From the NCBI GenBank assembly GCA_041557595.1, contig JBFFGE010000015.1, forward strand, positions 1 to 42,827: a stretch of 42,827 bases of DNA. The letters run 5' to 3'. Below the pieces are notes generated by a model. That model worked only from the letters and a program-made list of their open reading frames with translations, was not told the DNA's origin and did no database searches. Positions 7,341 to 16,010 of the stretch are shown here, one piece after another; the first letter of the stretch is position 1, and each line of letters starts with the position of its first letter. The position numbers and the translations under genes are program-made. Source of the stretch: JAOTYV01 sp041557595 (GTDB lineage Bacteria; Pseudomonadota; Alphaproteobacteria; UBA8366).

Positions 7341-8258
7341 TTGGCTATCGATTACGAAAAGCGTGACGGCGTCGCCTACATCACGTTCAACAATCCCGAC
7401 AAGGCGAATATCCTCGACAAGGCGACTTCGGACGAGATTTCCGAAGCCTGGATCGACATGTGGGAGGATCGCGATATTCGCTGCGGCATCGTCACCGGCG
7501 TGGGCGATCGGCATTTCTGCGGCGGCCACAATCTCGCGCCGCGTCCCGACCTTACCGCGGAGGACCGCGAATATCTCCGCACCCAAAAGATATACTGGCC
7601 GCTCGCGGGCACGGTGCATGGCCAGAAGACGGGCGTCGACGGCCGGATGGGCGATCACTATCCGCGCGTCTGGAAGCCGGTTATCGCGGCGGTGAACGGC
7701 TGGGCCGCCGGGGCGGGGCTCTACATGCTGCTCGCCTCCACCGACATCCGCATCGCCAGCGCCGAGCATGCGCGCTTCAAATTCGCGCTGCTCACCCAGG
7801 GCTGGCTCGGCAACGGGCCGGGCGCGAGCCTCCTGATCCACCAGTTGCGCTATATCGATGCGATGAAGATCCTGCTGACCGACGAGCCCTTCGGTGCGGA
7901 AGAAGCCCTGCATATCGGGTTGATCAACGAGGTGGTGCCCCATGCGGAGCTGATGGAGAGGGCGGAAAAGATGGCGCGGCACATCGTCACGCTGCCGCCG
8001 GTCGCCGTTCGCATGATGAAGGAGTTCGTGGTCCGGTTCGGCGACCTGCCGACGGATCAGGCCTGGCATGTCCAGAACCTGATCAACTCGCTGCTGATCC
8101 AGACGACCACCGACGGCGAAGAAGGCCGCCAGGCGTTCAACGAAAAGCGGCCGCCTAAATTCACCGGCACCCTGCGGCGGCGCGGCGAGGGATGGGAGGC
8201 GTTGACGGAGGAAGAGGCGCGGCGTCTCGACGAAGCCTATCGCAGCGGCGATTACTGA
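7341..8258 (+). CDS. Crotonase-fold enoyl-CoA hydratase/isomerase family protein
   Basis: The 305-residue protein has the crotonase oxyanion-hole segments (FCGGHNLAPRP near 60-70 and NGWAAGAGLYMLLASTDIR near 115-133). The two glutamates that activate water in true hydratases are not conserved: the region aligned with the first reads LLTQGWLGNGPG and the second reads DAMKILLTDE. It is therefore probably an isomerase, decarboxylase or hydrolase of the superfamily rather than a hydratase. It starts with TTG at 7341 behind GGGAGGA. It ends 19 bases from the convergent fused CoA-transferase gene and closes the plus-strand run that begins with the cupin. Confidence 0.85.
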   Translation: MAIDYEKRDGVAYITFNNPDKANILDKATSDEISEAWIDMWEDRDIRCGIVTGVGDRHFCGGHNLAPRPDLTAEDREYLRTQKIYWPLAGTVHGQKTGVDGRMGDHYPRVWKPVIAAVNGWAAGAGLYMLLASTDIRIASAEHARFKFALLTQGWLGNGPGASLLIHQLRYIDAMKILLTDEPFGAEEALHIGLINEVVPHAELMERAEKMARHIVTLPPVAVRMMKEFVVRFGDLPTDQAWHVQNLINSLLIQTTTDGEEGRQAFNEKRPPKFTGTLRRRGEGWEALTEEEARRLDEAYRSGDY

Positions 8259-8277
8259 CGGGACGCGCTCGTTCCGG

Positions 8278-10467
8278 CTATCCCAGCGCGCCGGATTTGC
8301 GCAATCCGGCAATGTGCTCGCCGGTTAAGCCGAGCACCTCCCGGAGTACCGCCTCGGTTTCCGCGCCCAATGCCGGTGCCGGTCCCGTTTGTCGGCCGAA
8401 ACTTGCGCGCCAGGGCAAGCCGGGCAAGACGTGCGAACCATGTGCGTCCCAGAAATCGCGCGCTTGCAAATGAGGGTCCTGGACAAGGTCGGTCGAGGCG
8501 GCGACCGCCGCCGACGGAATGCCGGCCTTCAGCAAAGCCGCTTCGGCGCTTGGCGCCTGTATCCCGTTTGCCCAGTCCGTCAGGTTACTGTCGATCTCGT
8601 CGCGCAGCCCGGACCGTTCTTGGGCGCCGAGCGCCGCAAGCGCAGACAATGCGGGGACGATCGCGCAGAGGCTTTGCCATTCGGATTCGTTCGTGACCGC
8701 GATGCCGATCCAATTATCTTCGCCCTCACACCGATACACGCCATGCGGGGTAAATTCGTCGGACGCGTTACCGACCGGCTTCGGCGGCACGTCCAGTTGG
8801 GCCGCCAGAAGCGGTTTCGCGAGCGTCCAGAGCAGCGCTTCGATCATCGACAAGTCGACACGGACGCCTTCGCCGCCGGGTTTTCGTTGCCGCCAGATTG
8901 CGGCGGCCGCGACGAAGGGCAGCATCAGGCCGCACATCGGGTCGAGCCAGGCGAAACCAACCCTTGGCGGCCTGTCCGGGTGGCGGTTGAGACCCGCAAA
9001 CCCGGCATAGCTCTGCAACAATGTCCCATAGGCGACCGCTTTTGCCTCGGGTCCCGTCCTGCCAAGCCCGGAGGCCGAGAGATAGATCAAACTCGGGTTC
9101 ACGGGCATCAAATCATCTGCGCCAAGGCCCAGCCGTTCCATGGCACCCGTGGCGAAATTTTCGATCAGAATATCGGATTTGGCGGCGAGCGCCCGCGCAA
9201 TGTCGGCCGCGTCCTTGTTCTTCAGGTCGAGCACGATGGCTTTCTTGGCCTGGCCGAGGACGGTGTGCAGGTCCGATGCGCGCCCGGGATCGCCGCGGCC
9301 CGGCGCTTCGACCTTGATGACCTCGGCCCCCATCGCGGCGAGATACCGGGTCGCGGTCGGCCCGGCGATCACCCAGCTGAAATCTAGAACCCGGATGCCC
9401 GAAAGCGGCAGCGGGCCCGCCCGGCCAACAGACTTGTGCCAGTCGCTCGGCGTCGATTCGCCATCGCTATAAGTCAATCCGAACGGAGGGCCGGGCGCTT
9501 TGATTTTTCGCCCACCGATGTCGAGCGACTGATAGAAGCCGCGGTGCTCGAGTTGCGGCGAGGTGAGGTGTTCCGCCAACTCGCGTAGCGGGAAGCCCGG
9601 CACATGGGCGGCTTGCGCGAGATCGGCGATCTGCTGCTTGGTGTGGCGGCGGCTCCAGTCGGACATCAGCGCATGGAGGGCGTCCCAATTCTCCACCCGG
9701 TCCGGTTTGCGGGCGAAGCGTGGATCGGTCCCCCAATCCGGCGATCCCGTGGCTTCCAGCCAGGCGGTCCACTGGCGCTCCTCGCGCGGCGAAATTGCGA
9801 CGTAACCGTCCGAGGCGGGGAGGATCGTGACCGTCGCACCATTGCCGTCGGAGAGACGCTTGCGCGACCAGCTCTTTCCCGTGAGGCCGCACCGCGTCAA
9901 TTCGCCGACGGCCAGAGTCGCAATCGCCTCCTGAATCGACAGATCGATGACTGCGCCGCCCTGCGGCGAGAGCGCCGCGTGCATGCCGGCACAGGCCGCG
10001 GCGATCCCGCCGATAAAGGCCGATTGTTCGCCGACCGGACGGATCGGCGGCTCCGCGAGGTCGTCCACCTGTCCGGTCAGCAAACGCGCGAGGCCGCTGG
10101 CGCAAAACAGCGTCAGATCGGTCGCGGGGTCGTCGGCCTTGGGGCCGGTCTGCCCGAAATTAGAGATGCAGACGATTGCCGCGGTCTTGTTCCGGCGGCG
10201 AAGACGATCGGCATCCTGCTGCCGGGCCTGGAGTTCGGCGGGCGATCCCTGAACGACGATCAGGTCAGCGTCGGTGAGCGCCGCCTGTGTTTCCGAGGCG
10301 TCGGCAATCATTGTCTTGCCGTTGTTGAGATACCTCTCCAGGGGCGTCGATACGCGTGCGCCGATCGCCGCGACCATGGCGCCGGTGTCGGCGAAGAGAC
10401 GTCCACAGACGGCCGCCGCTGTGCCGGGGCCGAGTTGCACCACGCGGAATCCCGCCAGCAATGACAC
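8278..10467 (-). CDS. Fused double CaiB/BaiF CoA-transferase
   Basis: The 729-residue product holds two complete family III CoA-transferase units. Unit 1 (about 1-345) has FRVVQLGPGTAAAVCGRLFA but carries Glu147 (RPVGEQSAF) where the catalytic Asp is expected. Unit 2 (about 353-729) begins LSGIRVLDFSWVIAGPTATR and keeps an Asp509 in FAWLDPMCG, so only unit 2 looks catalytic. Single-unit members are about 390-430 residues and dimerise as interlocked rings; this fusion could be an internal pseudo-heterodimer comparable to BbsE/BbsF, where one subunit is inactive. I chose GTG at 10467 because GGAGAGG lies eight bases upstream. It is divergent from the enoyl-CoA hydratase gene at 10721. Substrate unknown. 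Confidence 0.88.
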   Translation of the reverse strand: MSLLAGFRVVQLGPGTAAAVCGRLFADTGAMVAAIGARVSTPLERYLNNGKTMIADASETQAALTDADLIVVQGSPAELQARQQDADRLRRRNKTAAIVCISNFGQTGPKADDPATDLTLFCASGLARLLTGQVDDLAEPPIRPVGEQSAFIGGIAAACAGMHAALSPQGGAVIDLSIQEAIATLAVGELTRCGLTGKSWSRKRLSDGNGATVTILPASDGYVAISPREERQWTAWLEATGSPDWGTDPRFARKPDRVENWDALHALMSDWSRRHTKQQIADLAQAAHVPGFPLRELAEHLTSPQLEHRGFYQSLDIGGRKIKAPGPPFGLTYSDGESTPSDWHKSVGRAGPLPLSGIRVLDFSWVIAGPTATRYLAAMGAEVIKVEAPGRGDPGRASDLHTVLGQAKKAIVLDLKNKDAADIARALAAKSDILIENFATGAMERLGLGADDLMPVNPSLIYLSASGLGRTGPEAKAVAYGTLLQSYAGFAGLNRHPDRPPRVGFAWLDPMCGLMLPFVAAAAIWRQRKPGGEGVRVDLSMIEALLWTLAKPLLAAQLDVPPKPVGNASDEFTPHGVYRCEGEDNWIGIAVTNESEWQSLCAIVPALSALAALGAQERSGLRDEIDSNLTDWANGIQAPSAEAALLKAGIPSAAVAASTDLVQDPHLQARDFWDAHGSHVLPGLPWRASFGRQTGPAPALGAETEAVLREVLGLTGEHIAGLRKSGALG

Positions 10468-10720
10468 GCTCAATACCTCTCCGGCAGGTTGTGGAAGGAA
10501 TGTCGAGTGGCACCACGATCCGGAAGTTCTCCGAACCTGGTCGATGATGGCATCGGCTCCGGTAACGCGCAACCGACCCCGAATGATCGGGGGTCAGCAC
10601 AATCCGCAACCTCGCGACAGATGCGTTGAATTAGACAGCGGCACAATGAATTCGATACGCTAGCGGACCGGCGCGGCCGAAAGACGTCCCCGTCCTGACG
10701 ATCCAAGAAGGAGAAAGTGT

Positions 10721-11515
10721 GTGAGTAGCGATACCGCATTGTTCGAACTTGTCGACCGCGTAGCCGTCATCACGCTGAACCGGCCGGCGCAGCGCAACGC
10801 CATCAATCAAGAGATGGGCCGTACGCTGATGGAGTACCTGCAGCGGGTTCGCGACGATGGCGAGATTCGCGCCGCGGTTCTGACGGGCGCCGGGGGAACC
10901 TTCAGCGCGGGCGCCGACCTCAAGGAGCGTGCGTCGGGCGGGGGCGCGCGGAACCTGGACAATGCGCCGTCGGCGGTGATCGAGGCGGATATCGCCGCCC
11001 GATGGTCGACCATGAAGTTCGAGAAGCCGCTCATCGCGGCGATCGACGGATACTGTCTGGCGGGCGGTATGGAACTGGCATTGGTCGCCGATATCCGGGT
11101 GTGCTCGACCGGTGCGCAGTTCGGCCTTCCGGAAATCACCCGCGGGTTTTTCCCGGGCGGCGGCGGCCCGCAGCGCCTGGCCCGGAGCATTCCGCAATCG
11201 ATCGCAATGGAACTCATCCTCACCGGCGACCGGATCGATGCGGAGACGGCGTTGCGCGCCGGGATCGTCAGCCGGGTGGTAATGGCCGAAGAACTGATGC
11301 CGACGGCCATGCAGATTGCGACGCGCATCGCCGGTCATGCGCCGCTTGCGGTCCGGGCCGCAAAAGAAGTGGCGCTGGCGGCGATGGACGAAACCTTCGA
11401 TCAGTCGATGCGGCTGGGCGGCGCGCTCCGTTGGGTGGTCGGGCAGACCGACGATGCGAAAGAGGGACCGCGCGCCTTCGTCGAAAAACGCGAGCCCAAA
11501 TTTCAGGGACGATAA
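10721..11515 (+). CDS. Enoyl-CoA hydratase
   Basis: The 264-residue protein is a canonical crotonase. GTFSAGADLKER (59-70) and DGYCLAGGMELALVADIR (109-126) form the oxyanion hole, and both catalytic glutamates are present: Glu138 in LPEITRGFFPGGG and Glu164 in AMELILTGD. It should hydrate trans-2-enoyl-CoA thioesters in the cytoplasm. The GTG at 10721 has AGGAG seven bases upstream; the protein would then start MSSDTALFEL. It is transcribed divergently from the fused CoA-transferase across a 250-base gap, and the two could act in one CoA-dependent pathway. Confidence 0.92.
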   Translation: MSSDTALFELVDRVAVITLNRPAQRNAINQEMGRTLMEYLQRVRDDGEIRAAVLTGAGGTFSAGADLKERASGGGARNLDNAPSAVIEADIAARWSTMKFEKPLIAAIDGYCLAGGMELALVADIRVCSTGAQFGLPEITRGFFPGGGGPQRLARSIPQSIAMELILTGDRIDAETALRAGIVSRVVMAEELMPTAMQIATRIAGHAPLAVRAAKEVALAAMDETFDQSMRLGGALRWVVGQTDDAKEGPRAFVEKREPKFQGR

Positions 11516-11558
11516 CGCCGCCGGGAATCGATGGGTGCGGCCGGTTCGTCCGTGTTAT

Positions 11559-11930
11559 TCAAACATGCTGATCGACCAGGATGGGGTTTCCATCCGGGTC
11601 GATGAGGACGAAACTGGCCGGGCCGATGCTGTCTTCATCGGCTTCGCTGGCGAAATCGATGCCCTCCGATTTCAGCAGCGCTTGCAGTTCGCGAACGTCC
11701 TGAAACGCCTTCAGCGGATTGGCCTGCTGGTCCCAACCGGGGTTGAAGGTCAGGGTGTTTTTCTCGATCATCCCCTTGAACAGGCCGAGCGTACACGCAT
11801 CGTTGCGCAGGATCAGCCAACCCTGTGCCGCGTCGCCGCCGACGGTTTCGAATCCCAGCTTGCCGTAGAAGGCCTGCGACGCCGCAATGTCCTGAACGTT
11901 GAGGCTGAGTGAGAACGCACCGAGTTTCAT
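11559..11930 (-). CDS. VOC/glyoxalase-fold protein
   Basis: The 123-residue product contains one vicinal-oxygen-chelate domain made of two beta-alpha-beta3 repeats: MKLGAFSLSLNVQDIAASQA leads the first, and the last strand ends FVLIDPDGNPILVDQ. Members include glyoxalases, dioxygenases and antibiotic-resistance proteins; the exact role cannot be read here. GGGAG precedes the ATG at 11930. It follows the GFA gene by 51 bases in the minus-strand run PrpD-GFA-VOC and is convergent with the enoyl-CoA hydratase gene. Confidence 0.85.
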   Translation of the reverse strand: MKLGAFSLSLNVQDIAASQAFYGKLGFETVGGDAAQGWLILRNDACTLGLFKGMIEKNTLTFNPGWDQQANPLKAFQDVRELQALLKSEGIDFASEADEDSIGPASFVLIDPDGNPILVDQHV

Positions 11931-11981
11931 GTCCGGTCTCCCGTGATCTCGCTTTAGGGGTGGTAGAAACCTCCTGCGGCT

Positions 11982-12386
11982 TCAATCCTGCTCCGCGGAT
12001 TTCGGCACGGAGGCGAGGTCGTTCACCCAGGGCATCGCCGAATTGCACCAGATTTGACGTTTGGGCGGAAGCTGCGCGCGCTGATTGGCGGTGCCGAGCC
12101 GAAGGCTGATGAGCTTAGGACCGTCGCCGGCCATCGTTCCGTACATCTGGGTTCCGCAATTCGGGCAGAACACCAGCATGCGCTCATTGCCGCTGGCCGC
12201 GATTTTCATGTAACTCTTGGTTTCACCGGTCATTTCGAGGTCGGTGTCGGGCACCCGAAGCGTGGTGCGAAAGGCGCTGCCGGAGATCGCCTGGCAATCC
12301 GTACAGTGGCACACGCTGGCGTTATCTGGGTCGACCGTGGCGGAATAGCGGACGCGGCCGCAGTGACATTGACCGTCGATTTTCAT
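11982..12386 (-). CDS. GFA-family zinc protein
   Basis: The 134-residue protein has the glutathione-dependent formaldehyde-activating (GFA/CENP-V) fold signature. Zinc-binding cysteines occur as CHCGRVRY (Cys7, Cys9), CHCTDCQ (Cys26, Cys28, Cys31) and FCPNCGTQMY (Cys74, Cys77). Length is typical. Family members bind two zinc ions, and some bind glutathione; an enzymatic role for most is unproven. It lies 140 bases downstream of the PrpD gene on the same strand, so co-transcription is possible but not certain. Confidence 0.9.
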   Translation of the reverse strand: MKIDGQCHCGRVRYSATVDPDNASVCHCTDCQAISGSAFRTTLRVPDTDLEMTGETKSYMKIAASGNERMLVFCPNCGTQMYGTMAGDGPKLISLRLGTANQRAQLPPKRQIWCNSAMPWVNDLASVPKSAEQD

Positions 12387-12526
12387 CCGAATACTCCAGT
12401 GTTTGGGTGCAGGCTGCGCAATTCCGTCACGGTTACGCGGGCACAGGGTGGAGAAAGTCTATGGACGGGCGAGGGCGGTGTCCAACGCAGCCTGCATACC
12501 CGTCCTGACCGGTCGGTTGCCTATGG

Positions 12527-13891
12527 TCAGGCCGGCAATTCCAACAAATCGAAGGCGACGGAGAGGTCGTTCGTATCGATGCGACTCCAGGCCTGCGCCG
12601 CTTCGGCGGCGCGCTCGACTCCGAGCGCCGGTTCCGCGAGGAGGCGGAATTTTTCCGCCACTTCGCCGTCATCCATCGGGTTTTGCGTCGTGCCCCGAGG
12701 GTTCTTGATTTCAATAACCGTCTGCTCGCCGTTTTGACCGGTGACCGTCGCGCGCAAGAAATACGTGAAGGGGTAGGTCGCCTTGTAGATCGCTTCGACT
12801 TCCGCGGAATTACGTACCTTGATCTTTTGCATCAGCGGCCGCAGTACCGGGTCGGCGATGGGCTCGGGATCGAAGGAATTCACCGTAATGGTTCCGTCCA
12901 CGAAGGTTCGCGCGAAGATGTAGGGCATGCTGTGGTCGGCGGTTTCCCGGTTCTTCGGATCCCATTTTTCCGGTTCGCTCGCCGTTTCGTGCCACGCGGA
13001 CCAATAGGTATCGATATCGATGGCGGCGATATCGTCGAGCTTCATCTTTTCGCGCAACTCCAAGGCGGCCCAAACGGCGGTCAGCGTGTTGCCTTCGACC
13101 GGCCAGTATTTGAGCTTGCTGGCCGGCAAGACGTAACCGCCGCCCTCGGTCGGGAACGGTGTCAGTTCGAAGGAACCGGTAATCTGTTCCCACAACCCGT
13201 GCCGCCCCTCGAACGGTTTGTCCGGCCCGGTCATGCCTTCGGCCGCCAGTAGCGTGGCGAAGACCGCATTGCGGCAGGCAAAGGCCGTGGCGGCCCCTTT
13301 CCAGTGCGACAGTTTCCCGGCGCGTGTGGCCCGCATCGGAACGTTGGCCACCGCAGTGATGGCGACCGCATGGGCAATCCGATCGGCGGGAATGCCGAGC
13401 AGGTGGCCGACCGCGGCTGCCGTTCCCACGCCGATCGCAAATCCCTGATCCCAACCTTTCTCGCGCATCTCTGTCGTCCGCACCATCCGCAATCCGACCT
13501 CATAGGCGACGACGATGCTGCTGAGCAGCCGCGCGCCGTCGGCGCCGGCCGCCTCGGCGAGAGCCAGCAGCGCGCCGATCATGTCGCTGGGATGGCCCGC
13601 ATGGTGGCCGTCGTTGAAGTCGAGATATCGGATCATCGTCGTGTTGACGAAGGTGGCGGCTTCACCGGATGCCCTGATTTTCGAGCCGAGGACACGGCCC
13701 GCATAAACGTCGGGAGCGCCGCCGATCGTCAGTCCGCGGGCGATGGCCACCGGTTCCGAAGCGCTGCCGCCAAGGGCGCATCCTATCGAATCGAGCAATC
13801 GCTGGCGGGCGCCGGAGATGATTTCCTCGGGAAAGGAATCGAAGGTTGCGTCGTGAGCATACGCCGCAATTTGTTCGGTCAGGCCATCCAT
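12527..13891 (-). CDS. MmgE/PrpD-family protein (copy 1)
   Basis: The 454-residue product is an MmgE/PrpD-family protein: the family includes 2-methylcitrate dehydratase, cis-aconitate decarboxylase and many uncharacterised lyases. Typical segments are ARQRLLDSIGCALGG (28-42), the TTMIRYLDFNDGHHAGHPSD stretch near 85-104 and IGVGTAAAVGHLLGI near 152-166. The ATG at 13891 has GAGGATG upstream. No prpB, prpC or acnB genes are nearby, so a methylcitrate role is not supported. It leads the minus-strand run with the GFA and VOC genes. Two further paralogues lie at 22284 and 29001. Confidence 0.9.
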   Translation of the reverse strand: MDGLTEQIAAYAHDATFDSFPEEIISGARQRLLDSIGCALGGSASEPVAIARGLTIGGAPDVYAGRVLGSKIRASGEAATFVNTTMIRYLDFNDGHHAGHPSDMIGALLALAEAAGADGARLLSSIVVAYEVGLRMVRTTEMREKGWDQGFAIGVGTAAAVGHLLGIPADRIAHAVAITAVANVPMRATRAGKLSHWKGAATAFACRNAVFATLLAAEGMTGPDKPFEGRHGLWEQITGSFELTPFPTEGGGYVLPASKLKYWPVEGNTLTAVWAALELREKMKLDDIAAIDIDTYWSAWHETASEPEKWDPKNRETADHSMPYIFARTFVDGTITVNSFDPEPIADPVLRPLMQKIKVRNSAEVEAIYKATYPFTYFLRATVTGQNGEQTVIEIKNPRGTTQNPMDDGEVAEKFRLLAEPALGVERAAEAAQAWSRIDTNDLSVAFDLLELPA

Positions 13892-14047
13892 GTGATCATC
13901 CTCGCCGCGACGCAGTTGTCTTCGACCATGGTGACCTGCCGCCGCGGTTCTTTGTGCGCGGTAGTTTAGACCGGTTTTGCCGTTTGACGAGTGCCTCGAG
14001 GCAAGATATCCGATCCGTGGCGGCCACCGAAGACAACCGCCTACACA

Positions 14048-14110
14048 CTATAGCGCTTTCTTCTGCTGGTGGGTCTCGACGAGGCGCGACCGTTAGCTCG
14101 CACCGCTGGA
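14048..14110 (-). pseudogene. Decayed 3' end of an M20 peptidase gene
   Basis: Read on the minus strand, the DNA gives GAS, stop, RSRLVETHQQKKAL, stop. The intact M20 gene at 17111-18286 ends GASYWSRLVETRLQKETL and then stops. Aligned without gaps, the two nucleotide stretches agree at about three quarters of 62 positions by my count. The Tyr codon has become TAA. No sign of the rest of an M20 gene is visible upstream. It lies in an otherwise gene-free stretch of about 300 bases (13892-14204) at the left edge of the accessory patch. Confidence 0.55.
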
Positions 14111-14204
14111 GCAGCGTGCGCCCATTTGGACGCACATAAGCTGCTCTTGCGTTATGGAATCGATCAACCTGCCTTTAATTGAGTCCAATGATAGGCAGAT
14201 TGAT

Positions 14205-14666
14205 TTAGTCGGAGTTGCGCCAGGTAAGGACACCGCTCTTCGGGTAGGGGCCGAACCCTGTGCTGATGCCGGCATGGTCATTACGATCGTCACCCAAGAC
14301 CGTTATGAACACCCAAGCTTCGCAAGACTCTTTCAGTCGGCTGCGGTCAACTCTGATCCATTGGCTCACAAGCGCATTTTCAAGTATGCCATCGATAAAG
14401 TCGGCGTCGTCTTCATCGAGGCCCGAGTTCGCACCCGTACCTTCGTATTTCGGGCCTTCGAAATAATCCGATAGGTCGTTTTCGGGACTGAGAAATCCAG
14501 AGTCCTCCTCCCGCACGTCGTTGCCGAACGGGACGAACGCGCCTTCGATCGATGGATGAAGACATGAGGTCCCACCGGCTTGGTTGGAATATGTCACGCC
14601 GGTCGGGTGTTCGATGATCACGCCGGTTCCGACACTCTCGTAGAGGCTTACGCAAGGAGACTTCAC
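14205..14666 (-). CDS. DUF6210-like hypothetical protein
   Basis: The 153-residue product contains EHPTGVTYSNQAGGTSCLHP (about 19-38) followed by EGAFVPFGND, a pattern I associate with DUF6210 proteins, short acidic proteins of unknown function. The middle is rich in Asp and Glu, and the protein ends with GPYPKSGVLTWRNSD. It starts with GTG at 14666; a weak purine-rich stretch precedes it. Base composition is visibly lower in GC than in neighbouring metabolic genes. A plus-strand frame (14154-14474) overlaps it but lacks such a motif. Function is unknown; some small orphan families of this sort are immunity proteins, but nothing nearby shows a toxin. Confidence 0.6.
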   Translation of the reverse strand: MKSPCVSLYESVGTGVIIEHPTGVTYSNQAGGTSCLHPSIEGAFVPFGNDVREEDSGFLSPENDLSDYFEGPKYEGTGANSGLDEDDADFIDGILENALVSQWIRVDRSRLKESCEAWVFITVLGDDRNDHAGISTGFGPYPKSGVLTWRNSD

Positions 14667-14896
14667 GTCGCCGACATCCCCGGAGCTTCGTTTCTACCCG
14701 CTGCAGCATAAGAGCGTTACATCCTGATTTTGCCTCAGGACAAACGTCACTATACGCTTTGGATCCAATACAGGCCGATGATTAATTGAATCGGCGTTTC
14801 CGATCCGAAATAGGATCGTCCTGGCTGCGGGAACACGAACCGTCCGGCGAAACCAAGTTGGCCGATTGCAATTTTCCCGGCGAAGGGGGCAGAACC

Positions 14897-15907
14897 ATGG
14901 CATTCGTCAAACCGATCTTCATCGTCAGCGCACCCCGCTCCGGGTCGACATTGCTGCGGCTGATCCTGGATGCGCATCCCAACATCGCGATTCCTTCACC
15001 GGCGTGGCTCTACGAATACATCCGGCCGTATCTGTACAGCTTCGGCGACCTGGGACGGGAGTCGAATTTCCGCGAGCTGGTGCGCGATATGATCGAGATG
15101 CCGACCATCGGGCGGTGGCCTGTCGAGTTTGCGGTGGACGAGGTCGTCGCGGCGTGCCCCGCGCGCTCCTTCAAGGCGGTGTATGAATATCTTCATGTCA
15201 GGGACGCGTCGGCCAAGGGCAAATCCCGGTGGGGCGAAAAATCGCCCCGCAACAGTTATTGGATCGACGAAATCAAAGCCGATTTTCCCGACGCGCAGTT
15301 CATCCACATTGTCCGCGACGGCCGCGATATGGCGATTGACATCAGCCAGTCGGTGTCGATGCGGCCTTGTTCGGTCCTGATGGGGGCGCAGTATTGGCAG
15401 CATTACGTGACCGCGATTCGCGACAGTTTCACCCGTCTGGACCCGGCCGACCGATATGAGATCAAATACGAAGCGCTCTGCGCCGATCCCAAGGCCGAAT
15501 TGAGCGCGCTCTGCGAATTCCTCGGCGAGGAATTCGACTCCGCAATGCTGCGCCACCACGAAAGCAACAGCACCAAGGCCTGGGCCGCCAATGCGCAACA
15601 CGGCAGCACCGGCCGGCCGATAACGACGGAATACTGCGAGCTCTATAAGCGGCGCCTGCCCGAACGCGACGTCCGTGTTCTGGAGGGCGCTATCGCAGAG
15701 CTGCTTCGTGAATACGGATATCCGCTATGCGGCAAGCCGCAAGCCCTGCCGCGGCGCGAGGCGTGGCAGATCCTCGAAAGCGATATGATCTCTTCCCGTT
15801 CCAACGATCCGTACCGCAGCGAGCTGGAGCAGCGGCGTCTGCAGCGCAAGGCGCGTGACGTCTACGCCGACGCCGACCGAGCGTCGCTGCTGCGGTCGCT
15901 CTTCTGA
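14897..15907 (+). CDS. PAPS-dependent sulfotransferase family protein
   Basis: The 336-residue protein has the sulfotransferase P-loop-like 5'-phosphosulfate motif APRSGSTLLRLILDAHPNI near the N terminus and the 3'-phosphate motif FIHIVRDGRDMAIDIS at about 135-150. GEKSPRN at about 114-120 lies between them, and a C-terminal helical region is rich in Arg and Glu. It would transfer sulfate from PAPS to an alcohol or amine acceptor. The ATG at 14897 has an AAGGGGG ribosome binding site; an earlier in-frame ATG at 14786 has none and would add a non-homologous leader. No PAPS synthesis genes are in the window. The acceptor is unknown. Confidence 0.88.
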   Translation: MAFVKPIFIVSAPRSGSTLLRLILDAHPNIAIPSPAWLYEYIRPYLYSFGDLGRESNFRELVRDMIEMPTIGRWPVEFAVDEVVAACPARSFKAVYEYLHVRDASAKGKSRWGEKSPRNSYWIDEIKADFPDAQFIHIVRDGRDMAIDISQSVSMRPCSVLMGAQYWQHYVTAIRDSFTRLDPADRYEIKYEALCADPKAELSALCEFLGEEFDSAMLRHHESNSTKAWAANAQHGSTGRPITTEYCELYKRRLPERDVRVLEGAIAELLREYGYPLCGKPQALPRREAWQILESDMISSRSNDPYRSELEQRRLQRKARDVYADADRASLLRSLF

Positions 15908-16010
15908 ACGGAAGCGTCGGTCGGTATGTTTATTTGGACGCGGCCGCGGAACCGGCGCATGAACGGATTGCTAAACTCGAGATGGTCAAGACCATGTTGG
16001 AGTGCGCCCG

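Noticed and set aside
7245..8312. Long minus-strand frame of 355 codons opposite the crotonase gene
   Set aside because: Antisense shadow; the plus-strand protein has clear crotonase motifs and a good ribosome binding site.
14154..14474. Plus-strand frame of 106 codons overlapping the DUF6210-like gene
   Set aside because: It has no recognisable motif or ribosome binding site, while the minus-strand frame carries a family-like motif.
15908..16010. Open stretch after the sulfotransferase with a helical-looking translation
   Set aside because: Only about 30 codons, without a start or ribosome binding site, and no match that I recognise.
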